Below are positions 8,067 to 15,611 of a stretch of 37,150 bases of DNA, piece by piece. Source of the stretch: Verrucomicrobiota bacterium (lineage in GTDB: Bacteria; Verrucomicrobiota; Verrucomicrobiia; Opitutales; Opitutaceae); NCBI GenBank assembly GCA_023433275.1, contig JAEZDN010000041.1, forward strand, positions 1 through 37,150, written 5' to 3'. How positions within the stretch are numbered: position 1 is the first letter of the stretch; the number at the start of each line of letters is the position of its first letter. The translations under genes and the position numbers were made by a program. Under the pieces are notes generated by a model that did no database searches, had not been told where the DNA came from, and saw nothing but the letters and a program-made list of their open reading frames with translations.

Positions 8067-8257
8067 CGCTGCTCCTTACTATCGCAGGCGGCAAACTTTT
8101 CATCGACGCGTCCTTGGCAATTTATGAGAGGAACTGGAGTAATCAACTAAGAGCAGGATTTACGAAGACAGTAGCTCAGGCCAAACAAGCTAACCTAAAG
8201 GCGAACGAAACCGTGAATACAATTCAGTCGGAAATGGTTGCCAAACAATGCCCATGA
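7892..8257 (+). CDS. Chimeric open frame: transposase tail joined to a foreign protein end
   Basis: This open frame (121 codons from a TTG) runs from the frameshifted transposase tail into an unrelated C-terminus, from about 8067 onward, containing LFIDASLAIYERN and TVAQAKQANLKANETVNT. The second part sits in A+T-richer DNA (45% GC counted over 8101-8160 against 68% over 6241-6300). Its stop overlaps the next start as ATGA at 8254-8257. I take the second part as the tail of a gene whose 5' end was lost when the segment inserted. Whether it is translated is doubtful. No function recognised. Confidence 0.35.
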   Translation: MEAGDRRNLKVRTTATNRWLATTLHMGNLHEVSRKVNSWTRQPDAASQKKLQSQGLTPSLLLTIAGGKLFIDASLAIYERNWSNQLRAGFTKTVAQAKQANLKANETVNTIQSEMVAKQCP

Positions 8258-8567
8258 GTGGACGACGACAGACCGGGTCGCCAACGAATCTATACTATTC
8301 CTATATAGTAGTATTCACAATCATGTGCTTGGGATCGGGTGTCTGTTTATTCGGTGTAATTCTATTTTTAACTCAAAAGGACCTCATTGGCGTCGCCGTC
8401 ACCGCGCTTGTACTGCTAGCCCAGAGTTTGGTGAGCGGCATGGCCTTAAGTCGCGTTAAGTATTTTTCCAGATTACGTAAAATCGAATCGGGGATTATCG
8501 CCAAGCGAAGAAACTAGGACCGAGGCCGGACGATCCGAAGGGCAAACCAACGGGGTCAGGCCTTGGG
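8049..8567. repeat. 18-bp perfect inverted repeat pair bounding the A+T-rich insert
   Basis: CCCAAGGCCTGACCCCGT at 8049-8066 is the exact reverse complement of 8550-8567, with 483 bp between. One arm lies at the end of a transposase C-terminal fragment, and the other lies 43 bp before a transposase N-terminal fragment. They therefore look like the normal 3' and 5' flanks of two transposase copies, with the foreign segment trapped between them. Confidence 0.7.
8254..8517 (+). CDS. Small two-helix membrane protein, A+T-rich, probably acquired
   Basis: The product has 87 residues from the ATG at 8254, whose ATGA overlaps the stop of the upstream frame; an ATG at 8248 is also possible. Two hydrophobic segments (about residues 16-38, YIVVFTIMCLGSGVCLFGVI, and 43-62, IGVAVTALVLLAQSLVSGMA) are followed by a basic tail ending KRRN. 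GC is about 40-42% over 8281-8400, well below neighbouring genes. The translational coupling suggests a former two-gene cassette with its first gene truncated. Family not recognised. Small membrane proteins coupled to a partner occur in toxin, immunity and phage-lysis cassettes, but nothing here decides between these. Confidence 0.5.
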   Translation: MSGRRQTGSPTNLYYSYIVVFTIMCLGSGVCLFGVILFLTQKDLIGVAVTALVLLAQSLVSGMALSRVKYFSRLRKIESGIIAKRRN

Positions 8568-8610
8568 GTTTGGGGTGGACGACCGAGGGTGGAGGTGTGG
8601 GACGCCGGCC

Positions 8611-8772
8611 ATGGCACGACCGCTGCGAATGGAATCCGAGGCCGGAGTGTATCACGTACTGAACCGGGGCAATTACCGGGCGGACACGGACAAGGCAGGC
8701 CTTGCGGCCAAGATCGCGGCGGATCGATTGGTTTCGAACCTGAATACCTCAACTTCTGATCCATCTTTGTGA
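8611..8772 (+). pseudogene. N-terminal remnant of a REP-associated tyrosine transposase
   Basis: MARPLRMESEAGVYHVLNRG then NYRAD matches the invariant opening of REP-associated Y1 transposases (MARPLRIE..., YHV.NRGN). After about 25 residues similarity ends, and the frame stops at 8772 after an unrelated tail. The HUH motif and catalytic Tyr are missing. The gene is a stub, in the same orientation as the C-terminal remnant at 7770 but in the wrong order to be one interrupted copy. At least two copies must have decayed here. Confidence 0.75.
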
Positions 8773-8856
8773 ATCCGTGTTGATCTGTGGTTGATCTGCA
8801 TTCTTCCGGCTGGAGCGGGGAGAGATGGATCGCGGAGCACCGGCTCAAGTCTCGGC

Positions 8857-10467
8857 CTACGTCGGTTCTGTCGATTGGAACGGCGCGATCGTGCCTTGGT
8901 AGAAGGGGGCGAGGGCGGCGAGTTGGTCGGCGATGAGGCGGTCGGGGCGGCAGCGGGGAAGCTTGCTGGCGCTGGCGACCTTGCCCTGCTCGAGGGCCCA
9001 CCGCTCGAACAGCCCGGGCATCACGAGGCGCACCAGGGGCAGGGCGAGCGCGCCCTGCTCGCGGCAGCGGGCGTAGTGGCCGTTACGATGGCAGAGCTCC
9101 GCGTCGAGCTCGGGACCCAACACATTGGCCATCGGCGTGCGCACGGAATGGGTGCGAAGCTCGATCCACCATTCGTGTACATTCGACAACCGGCCCGGGC
9201 CCAGGCGTTGCGCATAGGGCGCGACGTGGAACGAGATCGGTTGCCAGCCGTTGCGCTGACAAACCGCCTGCAGGGCGTCCACCAATTCGCGCTCGGTCAC
9301 GTGTTCGCCCTGGGCCGCGAGTTGGAAGGGCGCGCGTCCGATCACCTGCAGGCGCGGCGGATTCGTGGAAACGAAACACACGACATCGTCCGTGATATAG
9401 CGGCACAAGCCGGCGGGCGTCGTGATGACCGGCACGTAGTCCACCCCGACGCGCACCTGTTCCAACGGCACACAGAGCGAGCCCGCCTGGTCGAGCGCAG
9501 CCTCGCCAGTAACGGTAACGGGAAGGAACTCGAAAAATATGCCCGCGTCCGCGATCAGGCGCAGCGCGGCGGGAGCGGTGTCGTCCTGCGCGGCGAAGAT
9601 GCCTTCGGCGGATGCATAGATTTCATGCAGGCGCGTTTCGGGACCCACGGCCGCCCGCAGGGCATCCGCATGGACTCCCAAAGGCGCGCCGAGATGGACG
9701 CAGCATTCGAGATTGGGCCATACGTCGGCCAAGTGGATCGGCGCGGCGCCACCCGGGCGGGCGGCGGCGAGGCGAACGGCCTCGGCCGCCGCGCACAGCT
9801 GTGCAGGAGTTCCGCCGACCAAGGTGACATCCCGGTCGAGCATGGCGCGGGCGAGGGCGGCGTACTTCTCTGAACCCTCGTCGAGCACGGCGATGTCACC
9901 GGGCGGCGACCGAAGGTTTTCCTCCACCCAGGCGGAAACGCAGAGTGTGAAGATGCCGTCGAGGCTGGTGCGGTAACGACCTTGGGTTTCCGTGACGGCG
10001 GTGCTTGAACTGACGTGCAGGTGACGGCCGAGGAAAACGCCGGCGTGGCCGGCGCGGCGCGCATAGTGAAACAGCGAGTCACGCAGGCCCGCGCAAAAGT
10101 GGTCGAGCACCGCCTCGGGGGCGGGCAGAAGACGGCGCGTGGCGCCGGCGGTGCCGGCGGACTCGACGAAGAGCGGACAGCGGCCGGGGAGCAGCACGCC
10201 GGTCTCGCCGGCGGCCATGCGCGCGATGTACGGCTGGAACCAGTCGGCGGAGCGCGGTGGCACGCGGTCGCGGAATTGGGCGTAGGTCGTGCTGGCGGTC
10301 AGGCCGTGCGCACGGCCGAATTCCGTGCGGGCCGATTGCGCGATGAGGCGGGCGAATGTTTCATGCTGCGCGCGCACATCATGGCCGGTTTGGTGGAGGC
10401 GGCGCGTGAACCGCGCGATCCGGAGAGCGGCCCATAAATTGACGAGAAATCGCGGCGCCAGCGTCAT
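8857..10467 (-). CDS. Bacterial GH3-family acyl-adenylating protein
   Basis: The product has 536 residues, close to the length of plant GH3 acyl-acid amido synthetases and their bacterial relatives. Family signatures in order are an N-terminal region with ARTEFGRAHG and FRDRVPPRS; an ATP-binding loop ESAGTAGATRRLLPA, where plant enzymes have SSGTTxGxxK; YASAEGIFA for the second adenylation motif; and LCRYITDDVVCFVS for the (L)YRYRxGD-like motif, followed by the C-terminal lobe starting near VIGRAPFQLAAQGEHVTE. The first loop departs from consensus (TAG instead of TTG, Arg-Arg for the Lys position), so ATP use is likely but altered. GH3 enzymes adenylate a carboxylate and pass it to an amine; bacterial substrates are mostly unknown. 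No amino-acid or acid biosynthesis genes adjoin it. It diverges from rluA-like 10841. Confidence 0.85.
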   Translation of the reverse strand: MTLAPRFLVNLWAALRIARFTRRLHQTGHDVRAQHETFARLIAQSARTEFGRAHGLTASTTYAQFRDRVPPRSADWFQPYIARMAAGETGVLLPGRCPLFVESAGTAGATRRLLPAPEAVLDHFCAGLRDSLFHYARRAGHAGVFLGRHLHVSSSTAVTETQGRYRTSLDGIFTLCVSAWVEENLRSPPGDIAVLDEGSEKYAALARAMLDRDVTLVGGTPAQLCAAAEAVRLAAARPGGAAPIHLADVWPNLECCVHLGAPLGVHADALRAAVGPETRLHEIYASAEGIFAAQDDTAPAALRLIADAGIFFEFLPVTVTGEAALDQAGSLCVPLEQVRVGVDYVPVITTPAGLCRYITDDVVCFVSTNPPRLQVIGRAPFQLAAQGEHVTERELVDALQAVCQRNGWQPISFHVAPYAQRLGPGRLSNVHEWWIELRTHSVRTPMANVLGPELDAELCHRNGHYARCREQGALALPLVRLVMPGLFERWALEQGKVASASKLPRCRPDRLIADQLAALAPFYQGTIAPFQSTEPT

Positions 10468-10840
10468 GGAAGGACGTCAGCATTAAACGGCGCGGTGGTG
10501 CAGGTCACTGGGATTTTTCCGGCGACGAGCGACTTTTCGAAACAAGTTTTCTGGCGCGCGATGTTGGTGAGGACGAGTCATGTCGATGAGCCGTTCGGGG
10601 GCCGGCTCATCCAGAGGGTTCGCCCCATCCATTGGCGGCTCGTCCGAGGGATGATCGGCAATCAGGGCCATTTGTCAGGGTTGGGGTTTCTCGGTGTCTC
10701 GGTGCGACAATAGGGCCGGTATGGTGCGGTTCTGTTGGTGGGCAGAGGAAAACGGGAAGAGAATGGGCGCACAGAGGCACGGAGACAGAGGGTCGGAACA
10801 GGCAGGTCCCGTTGATTGGCCGATTCTGGCGAACGGGAGG
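10468..10840. other. Non-coding divergent gap between the GH3 and pseudouridine synthase genes
   Basis: The 373 bases separate two divergent genes and should hold both promoters; I could not single out convincing -35/-10 pairs. A stretch near 10765-10795 reads GCACAGAGGCACGGAGACAG, and one near 10690 reads TCTCGGTGTCTCGGTGCGAC. Both are low-information phrases of a type that recurs between genes in many GC-rich environmental genomes. An ATG at 10694 is in frame with the next gene but the added peptide looks non-coding. Confidence 0.5.
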
Positions 10841-11662
10841 ATGAGGAGTTTCGAACCGAGGTTGGTTGACCGTGGTAATTGGATTGCGGGGCGCGCGGTT
10901 CGGGCCGACAACGCGCGGGTGCCATCGCTGCCCCCGGTCATATTCGAGGACGAGTGCCTCATCGCGTTCGACAAGCCGAGCGGCCTCCTCATTGCGCCGG
11001 ACCGCTGGGACAAGTCGCGGGTGAACCTGATGGACCTGGTCCACGACCGGATGGGCCATGGCGTGGCCAATGTGCACCGGATCGATGCCGACACGAGCGG
11101 GCTGGTGCTTTGCGCGAAGACGAAACCGGCGCTGGATTTCCTGAGCGGGCAGTTCCAGTCGAAGACGGTGGGCAAGCTCTACGAGGCGATCACGGTGGGC
11201 CTGCCGGCGCAGGACGAGTTTGTCGTGGACCTCGTGTTGAAGGAGGACGACGCGAAGCCGGGACGGATGTGCGTGGTCAAGAAGCACGGGAAGGCGAGTG
11301 TGACGGAGTTCACCGTGCGCGCGCGGTTTCCGCAGCCGGCGGGGCGGCCGTCGTTTGCGCACCTCGAGTGCCGTCCGCAGACCGGGCGCACGCACCAGAT
11401 CCGCGTGCACCTGGCGGCGAGCGGCACGCCGATCCTGAACGATCAGTTTTATGGCAACGAGACGCGGTTGATGCTTTCCGACCTGAAGCGCGGGTACAAG
11501 GGGCGGGCCGACGAGCGACCGCTGATCGGCCGGCTGGCCCTGCATGCGGCATCGCTCACCTTCACGCATCCATTGTCGCGGGAGAAAATCACCCTCGTCG
11601 CACCGCTGCCGCAGGACATCGGGGTAGGGCTGAAATACCTGAGCAAGTTTGCGCGGCGGTGA
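10841..11662 (+). CDS. RluA-family 23S/tRNA pseudouridine synthase
   Basis: The ATG at 10841 gives 273 residues; an in-frame ATG at 10694 adds 49 residues of unlikely composition. The core shows the family motifs in order: IAFDKPSGLLIAP, then HRIDADTSGL with the catalytic Asp82 (HRLDxxTSGL in most relatives), then KLYEAITVGLP, CRPQTGRTHQIRVHL and LALHAASLTFTHP. The enzyme isomerises specific uridines in rRNA or tRNA to pseudouridine. There is no N-terminal S4 domain as in RluC/RluD, so it resembles the shorter RluA/TruC/RluA-like branch; the target base cannot be assigned. It is followed 57 bp later by an NAD-domain protein on the same strand. Confidence 0.9.
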   Translation: MRSFEPRLVDRGNWIAGRAVRADNARVPSLPPVIFEDECLIAFDKPSGLLIAPDRWDKSRVNLMDLVHDRMGHGVANVHRIDADTSGLVLCAKTKPALDFLSGQFQSKTVGKLYEAITVGLPAQDEFVVDLVLKEDDAKPGRMCVVKKHGKASVTEFTVRARFPQPAGRPSFAHLECRPQTGRTHQIRVHLAASGTPILNDQFYGNETRLMLSDLKRGYKGRADERPLIGRLALHAASLTFTHPLSREKITLVAPLPQDIGVGLKYLSKFARR

Positions 11663-11719
11663 CGATATTACAGTTGTCCGTTCTGGACCGGACCCTTATC
11701 CAGCCGGTCGTTCGTCGCG

Positions 11720-12355
11720 ATGAATTCCCCTTCCTCCAGCTCGCTCGACTCATGGTTCCCGCCGGCCGCCGCCGATGCGCCCGTGCCGAAGGCGTTGCGG
11801 GCGATCGGGGTCATTGGGACTGGTCGCGCGGCCACGGCGGTGGCGCATTGGTGCGCGGTGCGGGGCTTCGGGGTGGTCATGCACGACACCGAGGCGGCGG
11901 CGCTGACGCGCTCGGTCGAGGTCATTCGCACGCTTTTCCGCGAGATGGAGGAGCGCAACGAGATCGAGCATGCGGTGGCCCACAAGGCGATGGGCGGCAT
12001 TGGCATCACCACGGGGCTGGAGGACATGGAATTTTGCGACATGCTGCTGGATACCCTGATGGAGGACGGGGCGAGCAAGCGGACGCGGTTCGCGGAGTTT
12101 GCGCGGATCATGCCGCCTGAAGCGGTGCTCGCGACGGGAGCCTCGTCGGCCGCCTTGGACGAGCTGGCGGCGGCGACGCCGGGGCCGGAGCGGGTGATCG
12201 GCCTGCAGTTCTTTGAACCGGTGGCGGCGAGCCAGCAGGTCCAAGTCGTCATCGGCGCGCGCACCTCGCGGGCCACGGCCGAGCGGGTCCTGGGATTCGT
12301 GGGCCGGCTCGACAAGCGCGCCGTGATCCAGGGCGTTCCGCGCAACGGGGCCTGA
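11720..12355 (+). CDS. 3-hydroxyacyl-CoA dehydrogenase NAD-binding domain only
   Basis: The product has 211 residues. After a Ser/Ala/Pro-rich leader, residues 28-200 follow the N-terminal domain of 3-hydroxyacyl-CoA dehydrogenases. The dinucleotide loop is GVIGTGRAATAVAHW (GxGxxA rather than GxGxxG); VMHD follows for the ribose-binding acidic residue, ATGASSAALDEL stands where relatives have a TSS turn, and GLQFFEPV stands for GLHFFNPV. The catalytic His position of typical enzymes (HFFNPV) is replaced by Gln-Phe-Phe-Glu, and the C-terminal dimer/substrate domain is missing altogether. Either the protein works with a partner, or it has become something other than a dehydrogenase. It precedes the 2-oxoacid dehydrogenase fusion by 59 bp, possibly co-transcribed. 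Confidence 0.75.
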   Translation: MNSPSSSSLDSWFPPAAADAPVPKALRAIGVIGTGRAATAVAHWCAVRGFGVVMHDTEAAALTRSVEVIRTLFREMEERNEIEHAVAHKAMGGIGITTGLEDMEFCDMLLDTLMEDGASKRTRFAEFARIMPPEAVLATGASSAALDELAAATPGPERVIGLQFFEPVAASQQVQVVIGARTSRATAERVLGFVGRLDKRAVIQGVPRNGA

Positions 12356-12414
12356 AAGCCGAGAAATGCATTGCAGTCGGCAAGGGGTTACGGGGTAATT
12401 TGGCCCATCCTGCC

Positions 12415-15400
12415 ATGGCCAAGGTCGCCGTCCTAAACAAAGAACAGAAGCGCCACCTGCTGGTGACGATGCTCGAGAGCCGGCTCGCCGATCTCCGGGA
12501 GGAGAGCCTGAACCGGCAGGGTAAGGGCCATTTTCACGTGTCCGGTCGAGGTCACGAAGGCCTGGCGGCCGTGGGTGTGCAACTCCGCCAAGGCGATTAT
12601 GTTGCGCCGTATTATCGGGACCGCGCGCTTTGCATGGGCCGGGGAATGACCACGCGGCACATGGCGATGGAATATTTTTCCAAACGCGACTCGGCCTCGC
12701 GGGGCCGCATGATGCCCTCGCATTACTGTTCGCGGGAACTGAACATCGTCAGTGTGCCCACGCCCACCGGTGCGCAGTTGGTGCCGGCCTGCGGCATCGC
12801 CTGGGGCATCCAGCTGGACCAGAAGGACGGTGTGGTGGTGACGAGCATCGGTGACGCCGCCACGCGTCAGGGTGATTTTTACGAGGCCACGGCCTTTGCA
12901 GTGGAGCGCAAGTTGCCGCTGTTGCTCCTGGTGGAGGACAACGCCTACGGGATATCGACGCCCACGCGGCGCACGAACCCGCTGGCGTTGCAGGTCGTCA
13001 ATCCCAGCCAGTGGCAGGTGATCGACGGCGCCGACCCGCTCGCGGTGCATGCCGCCACGCAGCAGGCCCTGGCGCGGATCCGCGCGGGCGAAGGACCGGC
13101 GTTTCTCTGGGTGAAGGTCGAGCGTCTCTCGAGCCACACCAGTTCGGATGACCACACGCTTTATCGCTCGAAGGAGGACATCGCCGCGCTCGAGCACCGT
13201 GACCCGATCCGCACGCTGAAGGCGCGGATGATCGAGGACGGCGAGTTGACCGAAGGTGAATTTGAGCAGCTCGAGGCCGATTTGAAGGAGAAGGTCCGGC
13301 GCGACTACGGCGTGGCCGAGAAGGCCGAGAACCCCCGCGCCGACGAGCTTTTCATTGAATCGCTCGCGCCCTCGCCCGAACTGGCGGGCGAGTTGTTCAA
13401 GCCGGGCAAGTACCGCATGGGTGACTTGATCAATCGCACGCTGCGGGCCGGGCTCGATGCCGACCCCGGGCGCGTGATCTTCGGTGAGGACGTCGAGGAT
13501 CCGAAGGGCGGCGTTTTCCGCCTGACGCAGAAGCTTTCGACGGATTTTCCCGCGCAGGTTTTCAATTCCCCCCTGGCCGAGTCCACCATCATCGGCGTGG
13601 CGGGGGGCCTCGCACTTTACGGCCGGCGCCCGGTGTTCGAGATCCAGTTCATCGATTTCATTTATCCGGGGTTCAACCAGCTCGCGTCGAACCTGGCCAA
13701 CCTGCGGTGGCGGACGAACGGCGAATGGAAGGTGCCCGCGGTGTTCTATGCGCCCTATGGCGCCTACCTGCCCGGTGGCGGGTTGTGGCATTCGCAGGCG
13801 AACGAGGCGGTGTTCGCGCATTTTCCGGGCATCAACATCGTCATCCCCTCGACCCCCGAGGACGCCGCGGGCCTGTTGTGGACGGCGATGCACGCCGAGG
13901 ACATCACGCTGTTTCTACTGCCCAAGCACATGCTCTGGGCGGAGCGCGAGACGGCCGACCCCGTGACGGCCGTGCCGTTTGGCGTCGCCCGCCGGATGGT
14001 AGAAGGCTCTGACCTCACTCTGGTGGCATGGGGCAACACGGTCGAGAAAGCCACGGAAGCGCTGGCCGAGTTGAAGGACGCGTCCGTGGAACTGATCGAC
14101 CTGCGATCGATCGTGCCGTGGGACAAGGCGGCGATCGAGGAATCCGTCCGCAAGACGGGCCGGCTCGTGATCGTGCAGGAGGACACGGAGAACTGTTCGG
14201 TCGGCCAGATGATCATCACGCACCTGATGTCGCAGCCCGACATCTGGGCCGCGCTGAAGGCGCCACCGGTGCTCGTCTCGAAGGGCAACGTGATGATCGG
14301 CTACAATCCCATTTATGAGTACGCGGCGCTGCCTGACGCCCCGCGCATTCTCGAGGCGTTGCGCCGCACCCTGGCCATCGACGTGGCGCGGGGCGACGAG
14401 CTCGCCAGTCTGGCGCCGGCCGCCGCGCTGTCCGCGCCCGCCGCTCCGGCGCTGGCGGACGTGCATGCGCCACAGACGACGGTGCTGGCCGGCACCAGCG
14501 ACATCGTTGTGCGGGTACCGATCATGGGCGAGGGCCTGCGTTCCGCCCGGGTGGTGGCGCTGAACAAGAAGCCCGGCGACCCGGTAAAGCACGACGAGGT
14601 GTTGTGCGAGCTGGAGACGGACAAGGCGGTCTATCCGGTCGAGGCGTCGTTTGCGGGAGTCTTCAAGGCCTGGTCGACGAAGCTCGATGAGACGGTGTTG
14701 ATCGGCCAGGAGATCGCGCTCGTCACGGGCGACGCCGCGAGCGTCGCCGGCCTCGCGGTGGAAGCCCCCGCCCCCCGCAGCAACGTCGCCGCGTCCGCAG
14801 CGCCTGCGCCCGTGGTGACGGGAAGACCGGCCGCCGTGGCCGTCGCCGTTTCGGCCGAGCCAACCCCCAAGCTTATGCAAGGCAATGTCCGCCCGCCCGC
14901 CCGTTCCCCTGCGCTCACCAAGCGGCTCGACACGGTCGTGCCCGCCAACCTTTTGATGGATTGCCGCTGGGAACCGATCCGCCTCGCGCGCGAGGCGGCG
15001 AAGGCCCGGCAGGGCAAGGCGGCGGCTTCACCGTCGGCGATGATGGCGTGGTGCGTGACCCGCACGATGGAGCTGCACGCGGGTTTTCGCCGGATTGTGG
15101 CGAAGGACGGCGTGATCCATGAGCTGGGCGATTTCGAGCTGGGCGTGGCCGTGGCCCTGGAGGGCGATCGGCTCGGCACCGCGGCGCTGGCCGCCGCCAA
15201 CAAGCTGGCCTGGCCGGATTTTGTCGCCGCTTACAACCGGGCGATCGAGGAAACGCGGGCGGGAAAGATGGCCGAGGTGCAGGCGCCGCTCAACATCAGC
15301 AGCCTCGGCGCGTTTGGCGTGGAGAACGCGACGCCCATCGTGGTGCCGCCGGCGATGAGCACGCTATTCATCGGTGCCGCCCATGAAAAAATGATCAAAG

Positions 15401-15537
15401 ACGGCGGCGTGGTTTACCCGATCGAGGTGGTGACACTCTCGCTGACCTTCGATCATCGCGTGGTGAACGGGGCGGGTGCAGCCGCGTTCATGATGGAGCT
15501 GAAGCGTCAGTTTGAGACGTTCCAGTTGCCGGGCTGA
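12415..15537 (+). CDS. E1alpha-E1beta-lipoyl-E2 fusion of a 2-oxoacid dehydrogenase
   Basis: The ATG at 12415 gives 1040 residues (a TTG five codons earlier is possible). Domains in order: E1alpha (about 1-325) with the thiamine-diphosphate motif from GDAATRQGD (G146, D147) to N176 in EDNAYG; E1beta (about 333-655) starting YRMGDLINRTLRAG, with FGEDVEDPKGGVF, SPLAESTIIGVAGGLAL and VELIDLRSIVPWD; a lipoyl domain (about 690-775) with ETDKA, lipoyl-Lys737; an Ala/Pro/Val linker; and an E2 acyltransferase (about 815-1040) with PLNISSLGAFGV and FDHRVVNG (His1014). I see no peripheral-subunit-binding domain between lipoyl and E2 domains, which normally recruits E3. The E1 type (alpha/beta) is that of branched-chain, acetoin and some pyruvate complexes, so the acid used is open. 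No E3 (dihydrolipoyl dehydrogenase) gene is in the window. Confidence 0.92.
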   Translation: MAKVAVLNKEQKRHLLVTMLESRLADLREESLNRQGKGHFHVSGRGHEGLAAVGVQLRQGDYVAPYYRDRALCMGRGMTTRHMAMEYFSKRDSASRGRMMPSHYCSRELNIVSVPTPTGAQLVPACGIAWGIQLDQKDGVVVTSIGDAATRQGDFYEATAFAVERKLPLLLLVEDNAYGISTPTRRTNPLALQVVNPSQWQVIDGADPLAVHAATQQALARIRAGEGPAFLWVKVERLSSHTSSDDHTLYRSKEDIAALEHRDPIRTLKARMIEDGELTEGEFEQLEADLKEKVRRDYGVAEKAENPRADELFIESLAPSPELAGELFKPGKYRMGDLINRTLRAGLDADPGRVIFGEDVEDPKGGVFRLTQKLSTDFPAQVFNSPLAESTIIGVAGGLALYGRRPVFEIQFIDFIYPGFNQLASNLANLRWRTNGEWKVPAVFYAPYGAYLPGGGLWHSQANEAVFAHFPGINIVIPSTPEDAAGLLWTAMHAEDITLFLLPKHMLWAERETADPVTAVPFGVARRMVEGSDLTLVAWGNTVEKATEALAELKDASVELIDLRSIVPWDKAAIEESVRKTGRLVIVQEDTENCSVGQMIITHLMSQPDIWAALKAPPVLVSKGNVMIGYNPIYEYAALPDAPRILEALRRTLAIDVARGDELASLAPAAALSAPAAPALADVHAPQTTVLAGTSDIVVRVPIMGEGLRSARVVALNKKPGDPVKHDEVLCELETDKAVYPVEASFAGVFKAWSTKLDETVLIGQEIALVTGDAASVAGLAVEAPAPRSNVAASAAPAPVVTGRPAAVAVAVSAEPTPKLMQGNVRPPARSPALTKRLDTVVPANLLMDCRWEPIRLAREAAKARQGKAAASPSAMMAWCVTRTMELHAGFRRIVAKDGVIHELGDFELGVAVALEGDRLGTAALAAANKLAWPDFVAAYNRAIEETRAGKMAEVQAPLNISSLGAFGVENATPIVVPPAMSTLFIGAAHEKMIKDGGVVYPIEVVTLSLTFDHRVVNGAGAAAFMMELKRQFETFQLPG

Positions 15538-15611
15538 ACGAACTAGCGCTGGACGGACGCGGGTCGCCACGTATTGTGCGGGCATTGGGCAAGGGCCGGC
15601 CTGATCCACGC

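Noticed and set aside
10694..10840. N-terminal extension of the pseudouridine synthase from an ATG at 10694.
   Set aside because: The added 49 residues are Trp/Arg/Gly-rich with no S4 domain, and the DNA resembles intergenic filler.
12400..12414. TTG at 12400 as the start of the 2-oxoacid dehydrogenase fusion.
   Set aside because: It adds only five residues, and an ATG follows at 12415 just before the conserved E1alpha start region.
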